Numbered from the stretch's first letter, positions 50,001-52,347 are shown. The stretch: 64,000 bases of DNA from Lucinisca nassula (GCA_963580285.1 OY757011.1:157779245-157843244); one strand, 5' to 3'. Program-made: numbers and translations. Notes: generated from the sequence alone by a model not told the origin.

Positions 50001-50936
50001 GCTGATTCAAGAAGGACAGTTGTCAGTTTCTGGCGAAAGAATGTGCACTGTATTGGTTAACCGCTTACGTATAAGCCTGCCCACAGGTAAACTGAGCGGC
50101 TCCTAAATGACCTAAAATAGTTTTGACTGAGCCGTTAAACTCCAATATGAAAAAAACAAACAAACAAAACTTATCAGTTCAAAAGACATGTTACAATACT
50201 TATCTGATTAAGTCAAAATAAAATTTTGTACTAAATGGCAGTTTTAGACATAAAAAATATTTTAAAGATTCGCCATTTAGGCCCATTTATTCATGTATTT
50301 CTTGCTAAATGGAAACGGCAGGAACATAGCATGCCCAAGTGATAAGGGTAACATTTTTTTTTGAAAGCATTGCCTTCCATGGAAGTTATCTGTTCACCAA
50401 AAACTTTTGTAGGACTTGAAGGCATCAGTCACTGTGACGGCGAAAATGCATTATTATTGTTAACTCTTATCCCGCTGAACCTTTGTGAACATCGTAGATC
50501 TAGCAAGAAGCCGTCGGATCGGGATCTACACTGTTTGCAACACAGTTTGCACATTTAATGAATATACTATATCAAGTGGTTTGATTGGTTGCTAGTCAGA
50601 AATAGGTGTGGCAAATTTATTTATTCATCAGGATAAATATTAAAATTGATTTCCTCCATTTCTTCAACAGCTTGAGTGCGATCGCTTTCCCGTAGAAGGA
50701 ATTTGCTCCACTGGAGCATTTTCCCCTTTAACAGAAGACCCTTATTGGCATGGCAGACTAAAAGTATTTTGAAAGTCCCCCACCCATGAAGGCGTTTTCA
50801 TTCCTCTTAACTTCAGGAAAGATACAACGGGACGGTGACGTTCTATGTGGTGACAGCTAAAAGTGGCGCAGGCGTCTTTCCAATGGCTCAAGACTACACG
50901 AGACAGATTGACAAAGGCCAATACATTCCGCCTTGA
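3604..50936 (+). CDS. GALK1: Galactokinase gene (GALK1-type), six exons in window, first exon upstream
   Basis: Galactokinase phosphorylates galactose at C1 with ATP, the first step of the Leloir pathway in the cytosol; it is a GHMP-family kinase. Joining the six exons gives 356 residues that align end to end with animal GALK1. Visible landmarks are WANYVKG (exon 2), the GHMP ATP-binding loop [11 protein letters not shown] (exon 3), the catalytic-base segment CGIMDQ (exon 3), ITNSN-like [10 protein letters not shown] (exon 4), ESHYSLR (exon 5) and the third GHMP motif [10 protein letters not shown] (exon 6). All junctions are AG/GT and phases match (1, 2, 1, 2, 0). The N-terminal exon with the galactose-binding GEHTDYN segment is not in the window; from the human length (~55 residues) the whole protein would be ~410 aa. 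Introns are large (6.0, 6.7, 2.1, 23.2 and 8.2 kb) and full of repeats. I see no frameshift or missing key residue, so the gene looks functional. Confidence 0.96.
3954..4300 (+). mobile_element. Old SINE-T copy
   Basis: A diverged tRNA-like head (CGGTGGCCCTGTCAGATGCG ... GTGGGTCCGATCCCCGCC) followed by the SINE-T body and the 3' end TTGACTGGGCCGTGAAACTC. Confidence 0.6.
4391..4875 (+). repeat. Pair of ~95-bp direct repeats
   Basis: The segment starting TGAGGCTTTATTAGCCGAAA at ~4391 recurs almost unchanged at ~4779. The 290-bp spacer between them has no recognisable content. The last ~54 bp of the unit recurs alone inside a SINE-H at 54967-55020. Confidence 0.7.
4876..5140 (-). mobile_element. 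SINE-H copy, tail truncated
   Basis: From GGAGACGTTGCTTCCGCTTT to AGCCCCGGGGACG; the CAAA tail is missing and a direct repeat abuts it. Confidence 0.65.
5345..5450. repeat. HP2-type hairpin core
   Basis: ACTCATTAGAATCGCATC then GAGGCGATTGTAATGAGT, an imperfect core-I palindrome with the HP2 flanking arms GTATGCTGTGTG/ACACATCATAC. A decayed HP2 right end lies at ~5850-5915. Confidence 0.6.
5500..5712. mobile_element. TTAA-1 element, complete copy
   Basis: TTAACCCTTGTTCTGCTGAA at left, TTCAGCAGAACAAGGGTTAA-like right end (GCTCAGCAGAACAAGGGTTA), TTAA at both borders. The centre is a core-II hairpin CAGATGGCTTC-GTTA-GAAGCCATCTG. TTAA target and CCCTT ends fit piggyBac-type MITEs. Confidence 0.75.
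5928..6020 (+). repeat. ~90-bp repeat, inverted partner at 9655-9755
   Basis: AAATAAACGGAGCCGCTGGC ... GCGGCTCCGAAGTTGTAGCTC here occurs in reverse complement at 9655-9755. The pair bounds 3.6 kb that includes the 158-bp array. Confidence 0.65.
6533..7730. mobile_element. Pearl-like element with 158-bp tandem repeats (x7)
   Basis: The left border is ATGCCCCCGCCTATTCGG (6537), the right border GGTGGGGGCATCCGTGTCC (~7687). Between them a 158-bp unit is repeated seven times; the landmark CACAGGTGCA occurs at 6591, 6749, 6907, 7065, 7223, 7381 and 7539, spacing exactly 158 each time. The border words recur at the second array (42873-44410). This layout matches the 'pearl' elements known from bivalves. 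Confidence 0.75.
7731..8395. other. Intron 2 of GALK1, nothing recognised
   Basis: Unremarkable AT-rich sequence, no ORF over 60 codons and no clear repeat. Confidence 0.4.
8398..8625 (+). mobile_element. SINE-K copy (tRNA-headed)
   Basis: The head GCCTCCGTGGTCCAGTGATT ... GGGTTCGAGCCCCGC has tRNA-like A and B boxes, followed by an unrelated body and a GGGCGTAAAAC 3' end. Not a functional tRNA, because the sequence continues into a SINE body also seen at 39283 and 59072. Confidence 0.6.
9020..9275 (+). repeat. Family H repeat
   Basis: The ~260-bp block from TTTCACTGACCATTCCAAG through TTGGCCATTTTGTGGGAAAG to GATTCCTGATCATTGCC recurs at 19515-19790 and 38614-38880. In the latter two a G/C-rich leader with GCGGACTGAACAAATTATTT precedes it. 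No coding potential; class unknown. Confidence 0.6.
9848..10106 (+). CDS. GALK1: GALK1 exon 3 (ATP loop and catalytic base)
   Basis: Acceptor CCTTTCTAG, donor AG|GTTAGA (phase 1 in, phase 2 out). It encodes [12 protein letters not shown], then the GHMP loop [11 protein letters not shown], a helical stretch rich in Gln and Lys, and [13 protein letters not shown]. The Asp of CGIMDQ corresponds to the catalytic base of galactokinases. This is the most conserved exon of the gene. Confidence 0.97.
10140..11640. other. GALK1 intron 3, AT-rich with poly-T; no gene
   Basis: Two loosely similar blocks around TTACCCCACCCCC (11018 and 11372) point to an old ~350-bp duplication. A poly-T tract lies at ~11538-11565. 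No protein similarity. Confidence 0.4.
11812..12080 (+). pseudogene. RTE-like reverse transcriptase fragment with in-frame stop
   Basis: The frame reads [11 protein letters not shown], stop, [13 protein letters not shown], then [40 protein letters not shown] and LSCEF. This is the palm of RTE-type reverse transcriptases (VDLEKAFD to GV-QGS-LSP). One early stop and several changed motif residues (LSLMHF for LSPLLF) mark it as dead. A poly-G run (12077-12097) replaces what should lead to the YADD box. Confidence 0.75.
12225..12560. mobile_element. Two SINE-H fragments, tail to tail
   Basis: A + copy fragment (12225-12385) ends at TGTTGACGTTAAAATGACAT and runs directly into a - copy fragment (12386-12560), giving a large foldback. 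Confidence 0.6.
12608..12836 (-). mobile_element. SINE-H copy, head truncated
   Basis: TTTGATTTGAGGTTTAACGT tail side, body as far as the TAAGCAGTCTACCAGTA segment. Confidence 0.7.
12837..14430. other. GALK1 intron 3, no gene seen
   Basis: AT-rich. I looked for splice-bounded coding pieces and known repeats and found none that I can defend. Confidence 0.35.
14444..14647. repeat. 68-bp tandem repeat, three copies
   Basis: GAATTCGTTCCCATGCCACA starts at 14444, 14512 and 14580. Each unit holds two GGGAACTCTCGGGG words, so the unit itself is an internal duplication. It creates a spurious 130-codon reverse ORF. Confidence 0.9.
14730..14936 (-). mobile_element. SINE-T copy with internal deletion
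   Basis: TTTAACGGACCAGTCAACAT tail side, B-box side CGACCACGCGACCTCCTGAT, head AGCTACCGAAGCCG. Confidence 0.65.
15000..15312 (+). mobile_element. SINE-T, full length, with 14-bp target-site duplication
   Basis: The head CGGCCTCGGTAGCTCAGTCG (A box) and GCGGGTTCGACACCTGCC (B box) give an internal pol III promoter. The 3' end is GTTGACTGGGCCGTTAAACT plus (CAAA)n. It is flanked by perfect ACAATGGAACACAG duplications (14986-14999, 15313-15326). Confidence 0.92.
15603..15815. mobile_element. TTAA-1 element
   Basis: TAACCCTTCTCTTGCTGAAT to GCAAGATAAAGGCTAA, central hairpin CAGATGGCTTC-TTCA-GAAGCCATCTG with GTGTAGATC/GATCTACAC outer stem. Nearly identical to the copy at 45711. Confidence 0.75.
16036..16680 (+). 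mobile_element. SINE-H copy split by HP1
   Basis: Head at 16036-16057, body 16340-16655, tail ACAAACAAA at ~16663. It lies ~100 bp upstream of GALK1 exon 4. Confidence 0.7.
16058..16339. mobile_element. HP1 element, inserted in a SINE-H head
   Basis: Ends CATCACGAGAACACGCCTAT and TAGGTGTGTTTTCGTAATG, core-I hairpin in the centre (ACTCGTTAGAACCGCCTC/GAGGCGGTTCTAACG). SINE-H head sequence CCCATCGGGGCTT stops at 16057 and resumes as TGGAGAAATAGACTGGG at 16340, so HP1 inserted after the SINE. Confidence 0.8.
16780..16961 (+). CDS. GALK1: GALK1 exon 4
   Basis: Too interrupted in the other frames to stand out as a long ORF, but unmistakable by translation: [20 protein letters not shown], then [19 protein letters not shown], then [20 protein letters not shown]. 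Acceptor ATATCATAG, donor G|GTAAGT. The human counterpart carries the [20 protein letters not shown] segment of the sugar-binding side. Phase 2 in, phase 1 out, joining both neighbours in frame. Confidence 0.95.
17052..17335 (-). mobile_element. SINE-H copy
   Basis: TTTGAATTGAGGTTTTACGT tail side to ACGATGTGTGGGGGCC head side. Confidence 0.7.
17375..18165. repeat. 46-bp satellite, about 17 copies
   Basis: Unit GGTAATTTGCCGCTATCAGG, AATCCCAAATAAGGCGAAGT, ATAATA (46 bp). Copies differ mainly AAAGCGA/AAGGCGA and TTTGCC/TTCGCC. It lies in GALK1 intron 4, head to tail. Direct repeats without spacers exclude a CRISPR array. Confidence 0.93.
18185..18250. repeat. Core-I hairpin, third variant
   Basis: ATTTGTTAGAATCGCCTC directly followed by its complement GAGGCGATTCTAACAAAT after a CGCC-GG apex; arms GTGGGC/ATCCAC outside. 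It has neither HP1 nor HP2 termini nearby. Confidence 0.7.
18480..18846. mobile_element. HP1 copy inside a longer inverted repeat
   Basis: HP1 (18527-18795; the hairpin tip is deleted to GTTAGGCTTCTAACGA) is enclosed by ~47-bp inverted arms: GCGTTCAACAACGCGGGCGC ... CACTCACTTTGTTGCCT at left and AGGCAACAAAGTGAGTG ... GCATTGTTGAACGC at right. Confidence 0.7.
19089..19239 (+). CDS. GALK1: GALK1 exon 5
   Basis: Translation in the phase set by exon 4 gives [51 protein letters not shown]. The acceptor TTTTTGCCACAG is preceded by a long T-rich tract; the donor is AG|GTAAAT. It corresponds to the RARHVVGEIRRT...FGRLMVESHRSLR helix region of human GALK1. The intron that follows is 23 kb. Confidence 0.94.
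19390..19800 (+). repeat. Family H repeat with leader and poly-C
   Basis: GCGGACTGAACAAATTATTT leader, poly-C tract ~19494-19514, then the CTGACCGTTCCAAGGCGG block shared with 9020 and 38510. Confidence 0.65.
20056..21725. repeat. Degenerate tandem repeat region, with TTAA-1 and SINE-H pieces
   Basis: Starts GATCGCCCTGAATCGCTCAC and carries ~175-bp degenerate units with GGTCACCTAAGCAACA-like and TTTTTAGCTCTGGTGG words; further units at 25690-26140. A TTAA-1 element sits at 20922-21108 and a SINE-H head piece at 21205-21275. The 21290-21720 part has its own ~170-bp units (ATCAATATATCTCAAAGGGT). No gene. Confidence 0.55.
20922..21108. mobile_element. TTAA-1 element, shortened
   Basis: TTAACCTGCTGAATATTC to CAGCAGGCTAAAGGTTAA with a reduced core-II hairpin GATCAGATGGCTATCTGATC. 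Confidence 0.7.
21730..23210. other. Intron 5, poly-T/poly-G and core-II traces; no gene
   Basis: Poly-T/poly-G at ~22030-22080. GTTGATCAGACCGCGCAAGC and related GATCAG words at 22120-22680 recall core II but do not form a clean hairpin. GC-rich 22860-23160 has no ORF. Confidence 0.4.
23390..25720. repeat. Degenerate ~150-bp tandem array
   Basis: The word CCCTTTGATTGCAGAAAATG recurs in variants at ~23589, 23749, 24025, 24171, 24306, 24655, 25050 and 25610, and AAGTCAGGGATAAAAGCTCG between them. It is interrupted by an HP1 element (25264-25542) and by a foldback at ~24880-25010 (AACCTTCGCTGCTCGCATA and complement). Confidence 0.7.
25264..25542. mobile_element. HP1 element nested in the tandem array
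   Basis: CATCACGAAAACACGCCTAT to TAGGCGTGCTTTCGTAATG; hairpin ACTCGTTAGAACCGCCTC-AAT-GAGGCGGTTCTAACGAGT. Array units resume on both sides. Confidence 0.85.
26174..26993. mobile_element. Possible inverted-repeat element containing a decayed HP1
   Basis: GTCGGTGAATTCACGAAGTG at left, AATTCACCGACTTCG at right (short TIRs). A diverged HP1 lies at ~26566-26770 with ACTCGTTATAACCTCTTC/GACGCAGTTCTAATGAGC, the hairpin mostly decayed. Confidence 0.45.
27024..27310 (-). mobile_element. SINE-H head piece and partial SINE-T
   Basis: CCTCGATGGGCGGGGCCCA (27076) is the SINE-H head. From 27136 GTTTGTATTGGAGTTTAACG the reverse SINE-T body runs to TCTTGAATCAGTGGAATGG and then stops. Confidence 0.6.
27400..29222. 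mobile_element. Inverted-repeat element with GGGGAAGAA palindrome array
   Basis: Left end CCGGTGTAACGGTCAGTTTC, right end (reverse complement) CCGGTGTAACAGGCCGG, with further mirrored CAGTTTCTTCCCC and GGTTCTAAAAAA/TTTTTTTAGAACC blocks inside. The interior has ~175-bp units (28255-28900), each with a GGGGAAGAACTGGGCCGGCC palindrome and its complementary half; five shorter spaced palindromes lie at 27765-28110. No ORF of substance. Confidence 0.75.
29362..29665 (-). mobile_element. SINE-H copy
   Basis: Preceded by GTTTGTTTGTTTGTTTG, the reverse CAAA tail; ends CCCCGATGGGCGGGGGC. Confidence 0.8.
29666..30181. other. Intron 5, poly-A and G-rich minisatellite; no gene
   Basis: Poly-A at 29940-29960 and GGTGGGTGCGTGGGTGGGTG at ~30073. 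Nothing else recognised. Confidence 0.4.
31353..31391 (+). pseudogene. Reverse-transcriptase motif remnant in element G copy 2
   Basis: The frame reads [13 protein letters not shown], the RT segment normally followed by the YADD box. The surrounding frame is broken after a few codons. It lies upstream of, and is separate from, the intact LINE. Confidence 0.45.
31890..34232 (+). CDS. Non-LTR retrotransposon reverse transcriptase (ORF2 C-terminal part)
   Basis: A 780-codon frame without a stop. The RT domain spans roughly residues 150-430: [10 protein letters not shown] (159-168), [14 protein letters not shown] (~215-228), [13 protein letters not shown] (251-263), FIDFEKAFD with catalytic D287, [13 protein letters not shown] (343-355) and LLLYADD with D388/D389. 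A thumb region and a C-terminal zinc-knuckle-like C708-C711-H721-C726 follow. There is no upstream endonuclease domain, so the copy is 5'-truncated; the first ~30 residues (hydrophobic, [10 protein letters not shown]) probably derive from the flank and not from the element. The RT type fits the Jockey/CR1-I side of non-LTR elements, but I cannot fix the clade. It lies sense-oriented in GALK1 intron 5. The open frame suggests a fairly recent insertion. Confidence 0.93.
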   Translation: MQVHYFLSSVLACFLFMYNYQYISVQCISQLRKSIAVFGQKKASQCRTKYNRIKSKAKLRYRIAEGQKLNVEARKEPRKFWRKLRSLRKKKASKGQTLQAEDLLEHFQNTFSNNDETLHTENIDLTANNSAFDPDLDLDISLEELKKATFHQKNNKAYGPDNVCSEAIKTSFDLISDYLLNIVNHIFNSGEYPETWGHGIISPIYKGGDPDLATNYRGITVSNILSKIYSQILLNRLNKWSDKYDVLCKNQFGFQKGKSTTDCIFILHSIISKVLNSKEKLYCVFIDFEKAFDKIDRTSLWQKLLLSNVSSKMVKALKAMYSVVKACIRYKNKCSEFIDSYTGVKQGDPSSPMLFMMFINDINQCINDDLDSIFTVDDIKFFLLLYADDQVIFAKSPETLQSMLQDLENFCNAWGLKINTAKTKTMIFEKGRHTSYDFYLNNTKLEVVTTFKYLGVYFFKNGNWHRTQKTIADHASFALHNLFSLFTQVEISVSQKCKLFDALVGSVLNYNSEIWGGHEAKDVELIHNKFCRKVLCVRQSTNLNGIYGELGRVPMSTMRKINMIRYWFKILSLEEDTLPKRIYRMLKTDVDNNINYNGSNWASQIKVILDTHGFSNIWITQDLNSASFSVVKQRILDVNHQSWYANINNSPRLSTYCRFKHSFTLEKYLDFILENKYRIALCKFRISAHNLAIEKGRHQNIPRENRICRHCNLNTVESEYHFLLVCPQLISLRRKYLSPYYCHWPNLTKFDSIMLSQSKKIALNIAKFIYFAEQLRNRNS
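31975..34412 (+). mobile_element. 5'-truncated non-LTR (LINE) insertion with TTATG-repeat tail
   Basis: The element body ends with GAATAAA and a short (TTATG)n tail (34386-34412), typical of 3' ends of some LINEs. The 5' border is estimated from where RT-like sequence starts; I could not find a convincing target-site duplication. It lies inside the larger inverted-repeat element G (30182-35780). Confidence 0.7.
35961..36240. mobile_element. TTAA-2 element with tandemly doubled core-II hairpin
   Basis: TTAACCCAGTTTGTACCGGA to TTGGTACAAAAAGGGTTAA. The hairpin CAGATCAGACGCCGC-AGAAC-GCGGCGTCTGATC is present twice in direct tandem (36010-36065 and 36066-36120). Confidence 0.8.
36537..36877. mobile_element. 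TTAA-3-type element
   Basis: TTAACCCTTCAATTCCCGTA to GGCATATATGGGTTAA. Two core-II blocks, at ~36580-36635 and 36788-36850 (CAGATCAGACACCGC/GGCGTCTGATCAGGG). Confidence 0.65.
37074..37193. mobile_element. Short TTAA element with core II
   Basis: TTAACCCATTTATCTCTG to CAGCCTGTTAA, with CAAACAGTGTAAGATCCGG and GAGACGGC/GGCCGTCT between. Confidence 0.5.
37194..37995. other. Intron 5, nothing recognised
   Basis: Open frames on both strands (37190-37508) are short and overlap; their peptides match nothing I know. A CAACCAACCAACC run sits at ~37897. Confidence 0.35.
38002..38297 (-). mobile_element. SINE-H copy
   Basis: TTTGAATTGAGGTTCAACGC to CCCCGAAGGGCGGGGGCC. Confidence 0.8.
38505..38885 (+). 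repeat. Family H repeat
   Basis: GCGGACTGAACAAATTATTT leader, C-rich tract, then the TAACCGTTCCAAGGCGGTTC block, as at 19390. Confidence 0.65.
38930..39205 (-). mobile_element. SINE-H copy
   Basis: Directly follows family H; GATTTGAGTTTTAACGTCCC to AAACCCCGATGGGCGGG. Confidence 0.75.
39283..39532 (+). mobile_element. SINE-K with 13-bp target-site duplication
   Basis: tRNA-like head GGCCTCCGTGGCCTAGTGGA ... GTAGGTTCGAGCCTCGC, 3' end GGGCCGTAAAACC and an A-rich tail. ACACCCACTTCTC occurs on both sides (39270-39282, 39533-39545). Confidence 0.88.
39556..40017 (-). mobile_element. SINE-T fragment split by family F element
   Basis: SINE-T pieces (GCCCTTCTTGAATCAGCG, GAAAGAATGTTGCC; then GACCTGATCACCAAG) surround F at ~39737-39975. 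F has ends CCCCGAGGTTATAA/TTATAACCTCGGGG and a central TTAAAATGCCAACAATTGTTGGC palindrome, of which only the middle 14 bases are perfect. Confidence 0.65.
40018..40300. mobile_element. HP1 copy with compensated stem changes
   Basis: Diverged ends (CATTACGATAACACACCCG; TTGTTCACGTGATG) but a perfect inner stem. Both arms carry the same change against the family: ATAGGTTGTGGG pairs with CCCACAACCTAT, where other copies have ATAGATTGTGGG and CCCACAATCTAT. Confidence 0.8.
40760..40855. repeat. Decayed HP1 core
   Basis: TTCTCGTTAGAACCATCTAA then ACGTTTCTAACGAGTACCCA; the tip no longer pairs and termini are not seen. Confidence 0.5.
40914..41429. mobile_element. TTAA-2 element split by a SINE-H
   Basis: TTAACCCTTTTTGTACCAAA to CTGGTACTCAATGGGTTAA. 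Core II at 41326-41393: CAGACGCCGC-TTTCTAC-GGCGTCTG with GTGTAGGCCC/GGGCCTGCAC outer stem. A SINE-H lies inside (40969-41242). Confidence 0.85.
40969..41242 (+). mobile_element. SINE-H with 14-bp target-site duplication
   Basis: Starts GGCCCCCGCCCATAGGGGCT and ends CAAACAAACAAAT. CAGCAGGAGTCCAT is repeated on both sides (40955-40968, 41243-41256), and removing one copy plus the SINE restores the TTAA-2 sequence. This proves SINE-H is a retroposon with its CAAA tail at the 3' end. Confidence 0.93.
41500..41910. mobile_element. Core-II element interrupted by HP1
   Basis: GTGTAGACCCAGACTCAGAC ... GGTCTGATCGG stops at 41600; HP1 follows (41601-41880); then GGGGTCTACACTGTTTGCC continues the core-II stem. 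HP1 is the younger insertion. Confidence 0.7.
41601..41880. mobile_element. HP1 element
   Basis: CATTACCAAAACACGCCAAT to ATAGGCATGTTTTCGTGAT. The stem is perfect, including a compensated pair specific to this copy (ACATAGATTG with CAATCTATGT; others ATATAG/CTATAT), apex CCTCGACGAGG. Confidence 0.88.
42127..42391 (+). mobile_element. SINE-H with 16-bp target-site duplication, beside GALK1 exon 6
   Basis: Head truncated (starts TGGACTGCATGATGC). AACCTGCGCTCTATTC at 42111-42126 and 42392-42407. The insertion is inside a TTCTG/TTCTA-rich pyrimidine tract that leads to the exon 6 acceptor. Confidence 0.9.
42477..42639 (+). CDS. GALK1: GALK1 exon 6 (third GHMP motif)
   Basis: Acceptor CATCCTGTTCAG, donor AAG|GTACCT. 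It encodes [64 protein letters not shown] is the glycine-rich third GHMP motif that closes over the nucleotide. A SINE-H copy sits in the pyrimidine-rich tract only ~85 bp upstream. Confidence 0.97.
42697..44462. mobile_element. HP1 element split by a pearl-like array
   Basis: HP1 left part 42697-42870 (ATCACGAGAAATCCCTATAT; hairpin tip deleted), HP1 right end at ~44415-44462 (GAATAGGCGTGTTTTCGAAA). The intervening 1.5 kb is the array below. Confidence 0.7.
42871..44412. mobile_element. Pearl-like element, ~165-bp degenerate repeats
   Basis: Left border ATGCCCCCGCATCGGATGAT, right border TTGGTAGGGGCATCTCTGTC. Units carry CATATTTGGTATGATGATAG, CAATACCCCCACCCATACC and CAAGGTCAAGGTCACAGAC words, about eight copies. 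A CGTACGTGCGTCCGTGTG tract follows the left border. Confidence 0.7.
44501..44820. mobile_element. HP2 element, decayed core
   Basis: AACTTCAATGGCTCGAACAC to GGTGTTCGAGCCATCGAGGT; remnants of the core GGGGCGATTCTAATGAA. Confidence 0.7.
44909..45223. mobile_element. HP1 element with a duplicated left end
   Basis: A short extra end (CATTACGAAAACACGCCTAT, 44909) precedes the full copy (44944-45223) ending TAGGCGTGTTTTCGTGATGG. Stem ACTCGTTAGAACCGCCTC-ATC-GAGGCGGTTCTAACGAGT. Confidence 0.85.
45224..45980. mobile_element. Composite: HP1 left half, tRNA-headed SINE, HP2 right half, TTAA-1
   Basis: HP1 left half ends in core I at ~45335 (GTTAGAACCGCCTCATCGG). A reverse SINE with B box GGGATCGAACCGGCT follows (45350-45585). 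From 45588 ATGAGGCGATTCTAATGAGT is the HP2 right half, itself split by TTAA-1 (45711-45923), ending CGAAGGTCGACTG-like near 45977. Confidence 0.6.
45711..45923. mobile_element. TTAA-1 element, clean insertion in HP2
   Basis: TTAA on both sides; TTAACCCTTCTCTTGCTGAA to CAGCAAGATAAGGGTTAA; perfect hairpin CAGATGGCTTC-TTCA-GAAGCCATCTG with AGTGTAGATC/GATCTACACT. HP2 sequence is rejoined across one TTAA. Confidence 0.85.
46934..47022. repeat. (CA)n microsatellite, ~44 units
   Basis: Pure CA repeat inside element G; it makes spurious Thr-His and Cys-Val ORFs on the two strands. Confidence 0.98.
47218..47276 (+). pseudogene. Reverse-transcriptase motif remnant in element G copy 1
   Basis: The frame reads [19 protein letters not shown], again the RT (G-RQG-P) segment, with a stop soon after. 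It is at a similar place in element G as the remnant at 31353, so element G itself may carry a decayed RT. Confidence 0.5.
47689..48018 (-). mobile_element. SINE-G with 12-bp target-site duplication
   Basis: Reverse tRNA-like head at the right: B box as GGGATCGAACCCCTGACC, A box as CTCTACCAACTCAGCTATCA. 3' end AGCGACGTTAAACCCGAATT (reverse). TTGGCATTTGGT at 47677-47688 and 48019-48030. Confidence 0.92.
49555..49799. mobile_element. TTAA-3 element
   Basis: TTAACCCTTAAGACGCCGAG to TTGGCGTTTTATGGGTTAA. Core-II hairpin CAGATCAGACTGCT-CCTAGAG-AAGCAGTCTGATCTG; flanking CAGACGACAATTGTCG. A related copy lies at ~63230-63440. Confidence 0.8.
49862..50168 (+). mobile_element. SINE-T, full length
   Basis: GCCGGCCTAGGTAGCTCAGT head, GCGGGTTCGGGACCTGCC B-box region, TTTTGACTGAGCCGTTAAAC 3' end, CAAACAAACAAAA tail. 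Confidence 0.85.
50460..50643. mobile_element. TTAA-1 element, shortened
   Basis: TTAACTCTTATCCCGCTGAA to TTCATCAGGATAAATATTAA with a weakened core (ACATCGTAGATC ... GATCTACACTGTTTGC). Confidence 0.6.
50660..50816. repeat. Repeat D, abutting GALK1 exon 7
   Basis: GGAATTTGCTCCACTGGAGC palindrome, then GCATGGCAGACTAAAAGTAT and CCACCCATGAAGGCGTTTTC. The same order occurs at 62482-62640 and in part at 1050-1125, 2862-2935 and 62150-62215. Here its end runs directly into the exon 7 acceptor. Confidence 0.65.
50817..50936 (+). CDS. GALK1: GALK1 terminal exon 7
   Basis: Acceptor TCTTAACTTCAG, phase 0. It encodes [39 protein letters not shown] and stops with TGA at 50934-50936. Human GALK1 ends soon after the matching HYGGTATFYLSQAADGAKV, so this protein has a tail about 16 residues longer. 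The pyrimidine tract of the acceptor seems to come from repeat D (see 50660). Confidence 0.94.
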   Translation, partial: ERYNGTVTFYVVTAKSGAGVFPMAQDYTRQIDKGQYIPP

Positions 50937-50963
50937 TGAGCTCGTTTCCAGATCATGACTGTT

Positions 50964-50969
50964 AATAAA
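50964..50969 (+). terminator. Possible GALK1 polyadenylation signal AATAAA
   Basis: AATAAA begins 27 bp after the GALK1 stop, followed by the T-rich stretch TCTCGTTTGGTTTCTTTG. This would make a very short 3' UTR; a later signal cannot be excluded. Confidence 0.5.
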
Positions 50970-51028
50970 TATGTATAGATCTCGTTTGGTTTCTTTGTAT
51001 TATGTCCCAGTTGGGTTTAAACCTATCA

Positions 51029-51235
51029 AATGCAGATATCTGTATTTAAAATACAGATATCTGCATTTTAATACAGATATCTGTATTTTCATGCAATTAA
51101 AGATATATGTTATTGAAATCAGATATCTATAGTTGAATTTCAGATATCTGAGTTACAGAAATAAGTACAGATATATGCATTTCAAATACAGATATCTGTA
51201 TTTCAAATACAGATATCTGTATTTAACGTCTCTAT
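51029..51235. repeat. Cluster of CAGATATCTG palindromes
   Basis: ATACAGATATCTGTAT-type palindromes repeat at ~20-bp spacing at 51033, 51053 and 51073 and again at ~51145, 51187 and 51207; degenerate copies at 51540-51600. Between the two blocks lies a CCCAGC-like MITE fragment (GTTGACTTCTTGTTGAATCG). Confidence 0.85.
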
Positions 51236-51687
51236 TTACTGAACTTATGGAAAACTGATGCCTCCCTCGTCGATTATTACATTAAACATTGGTGTTTACA
51301 TACCAATATGGCGGGCACTATTCAAATTAAAAACTACCCCACGGGCACGCGGCGTTGACTTCTTGTTGAATCGACGTTGGAACAATGTTTTCATCGTATT
51401 TTTTTTTCGGCGTTGATTTGGCGTTGAGGTCCAGTGTCCCTCAATGCTCCCTCAATGAACTAATTCATTTTAATTTCCTTCTCATGATTGAGCCTGCATC
51501 CACGGTTTTCTCTATTTTAATAGAGACATCTGCATTTAAGTACGGATATCTGTATTTGAATGCAGATATCTCTATTTAAATGCAGATATTTGCATTTTAA
51601 ATGCAGGGTTTCTGAATTAAACGGATATAAATCCAAACGGAACGCCATATGTTTGTTGGTGTAGCATTACGCTTTCGTCCTTTCAAG

Positions 51688-51985
51688 CCCCAGCCCACCG
51701 GGGCTTGAAGAAAAAGATGGGCTGCATGATGCTTCCACGCAGAGCTGAAATCCGACCGCACACGAATACTCGGGTAAACCGTTTAGAGGATCTAAGCCTG
51801 CCCAGGCAAAGCGGTGCGAGTCGGACCGTTCATGCATATAAATCCTATTGGTTTCATAGGGCGACAGGGCTTGAGATGTCATTTCATCTCAATGTTGGGT
51901 AAAAGTCCCAAAAAATTGGAAGCAACGTCTCCAAAATGACCTATACAGTGTTGACGGGGACGTTAAACCTAATGTCAAACAAACA
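51688..51985 (+). mobile_element. SINE-H copy
   Basis: CAAGCCCCAGCCCACCGGGG head to ATGTCAAACAAACAAAAC tail. Confidence 0.82.
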
Positions 51986-52067
51986 AAACAAACTAAATTC
52001 CATAGTATTTGTTCGTTGCCGAATACACCTGGATGCAACTTTGTCAACTCGTTATTTCCAACTCCCA

Positions 52068-52347
52068 CTATTACGTAAACATGCCTATACAAATACATTG
52101 CCACCTTTATCGCCGAAAAATGAAGATTTTAAGATAAAAAATTACGATATTTTTCTTATTTTTGCTCAAAATATAGATTGTGGGCACTCGTTAGAACCCC
52201 CTCATCGAGGCGGTTCTAACGAGTATCCACAATCTATATTTTAGAGCAGAAATAAGAACAATAAGTTTTACCCCTGCAAACCCCAGTTTTACTATATAAA
52301 AGTGGGGTTCGAGGGGTTCAAAAATATATAGGCTTGTTTTCGTGATG
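52068..52347. mobile_element. HP1 element
   Basis: CTATTACGTAAACATGCCTA to ATAGGCTTGTTTTCGTGATG; stem CACTCGTTAGAACCCCCTC/GAGGCGGTTCTAACGAGT with one unpaired change. Confidence 0.87.
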
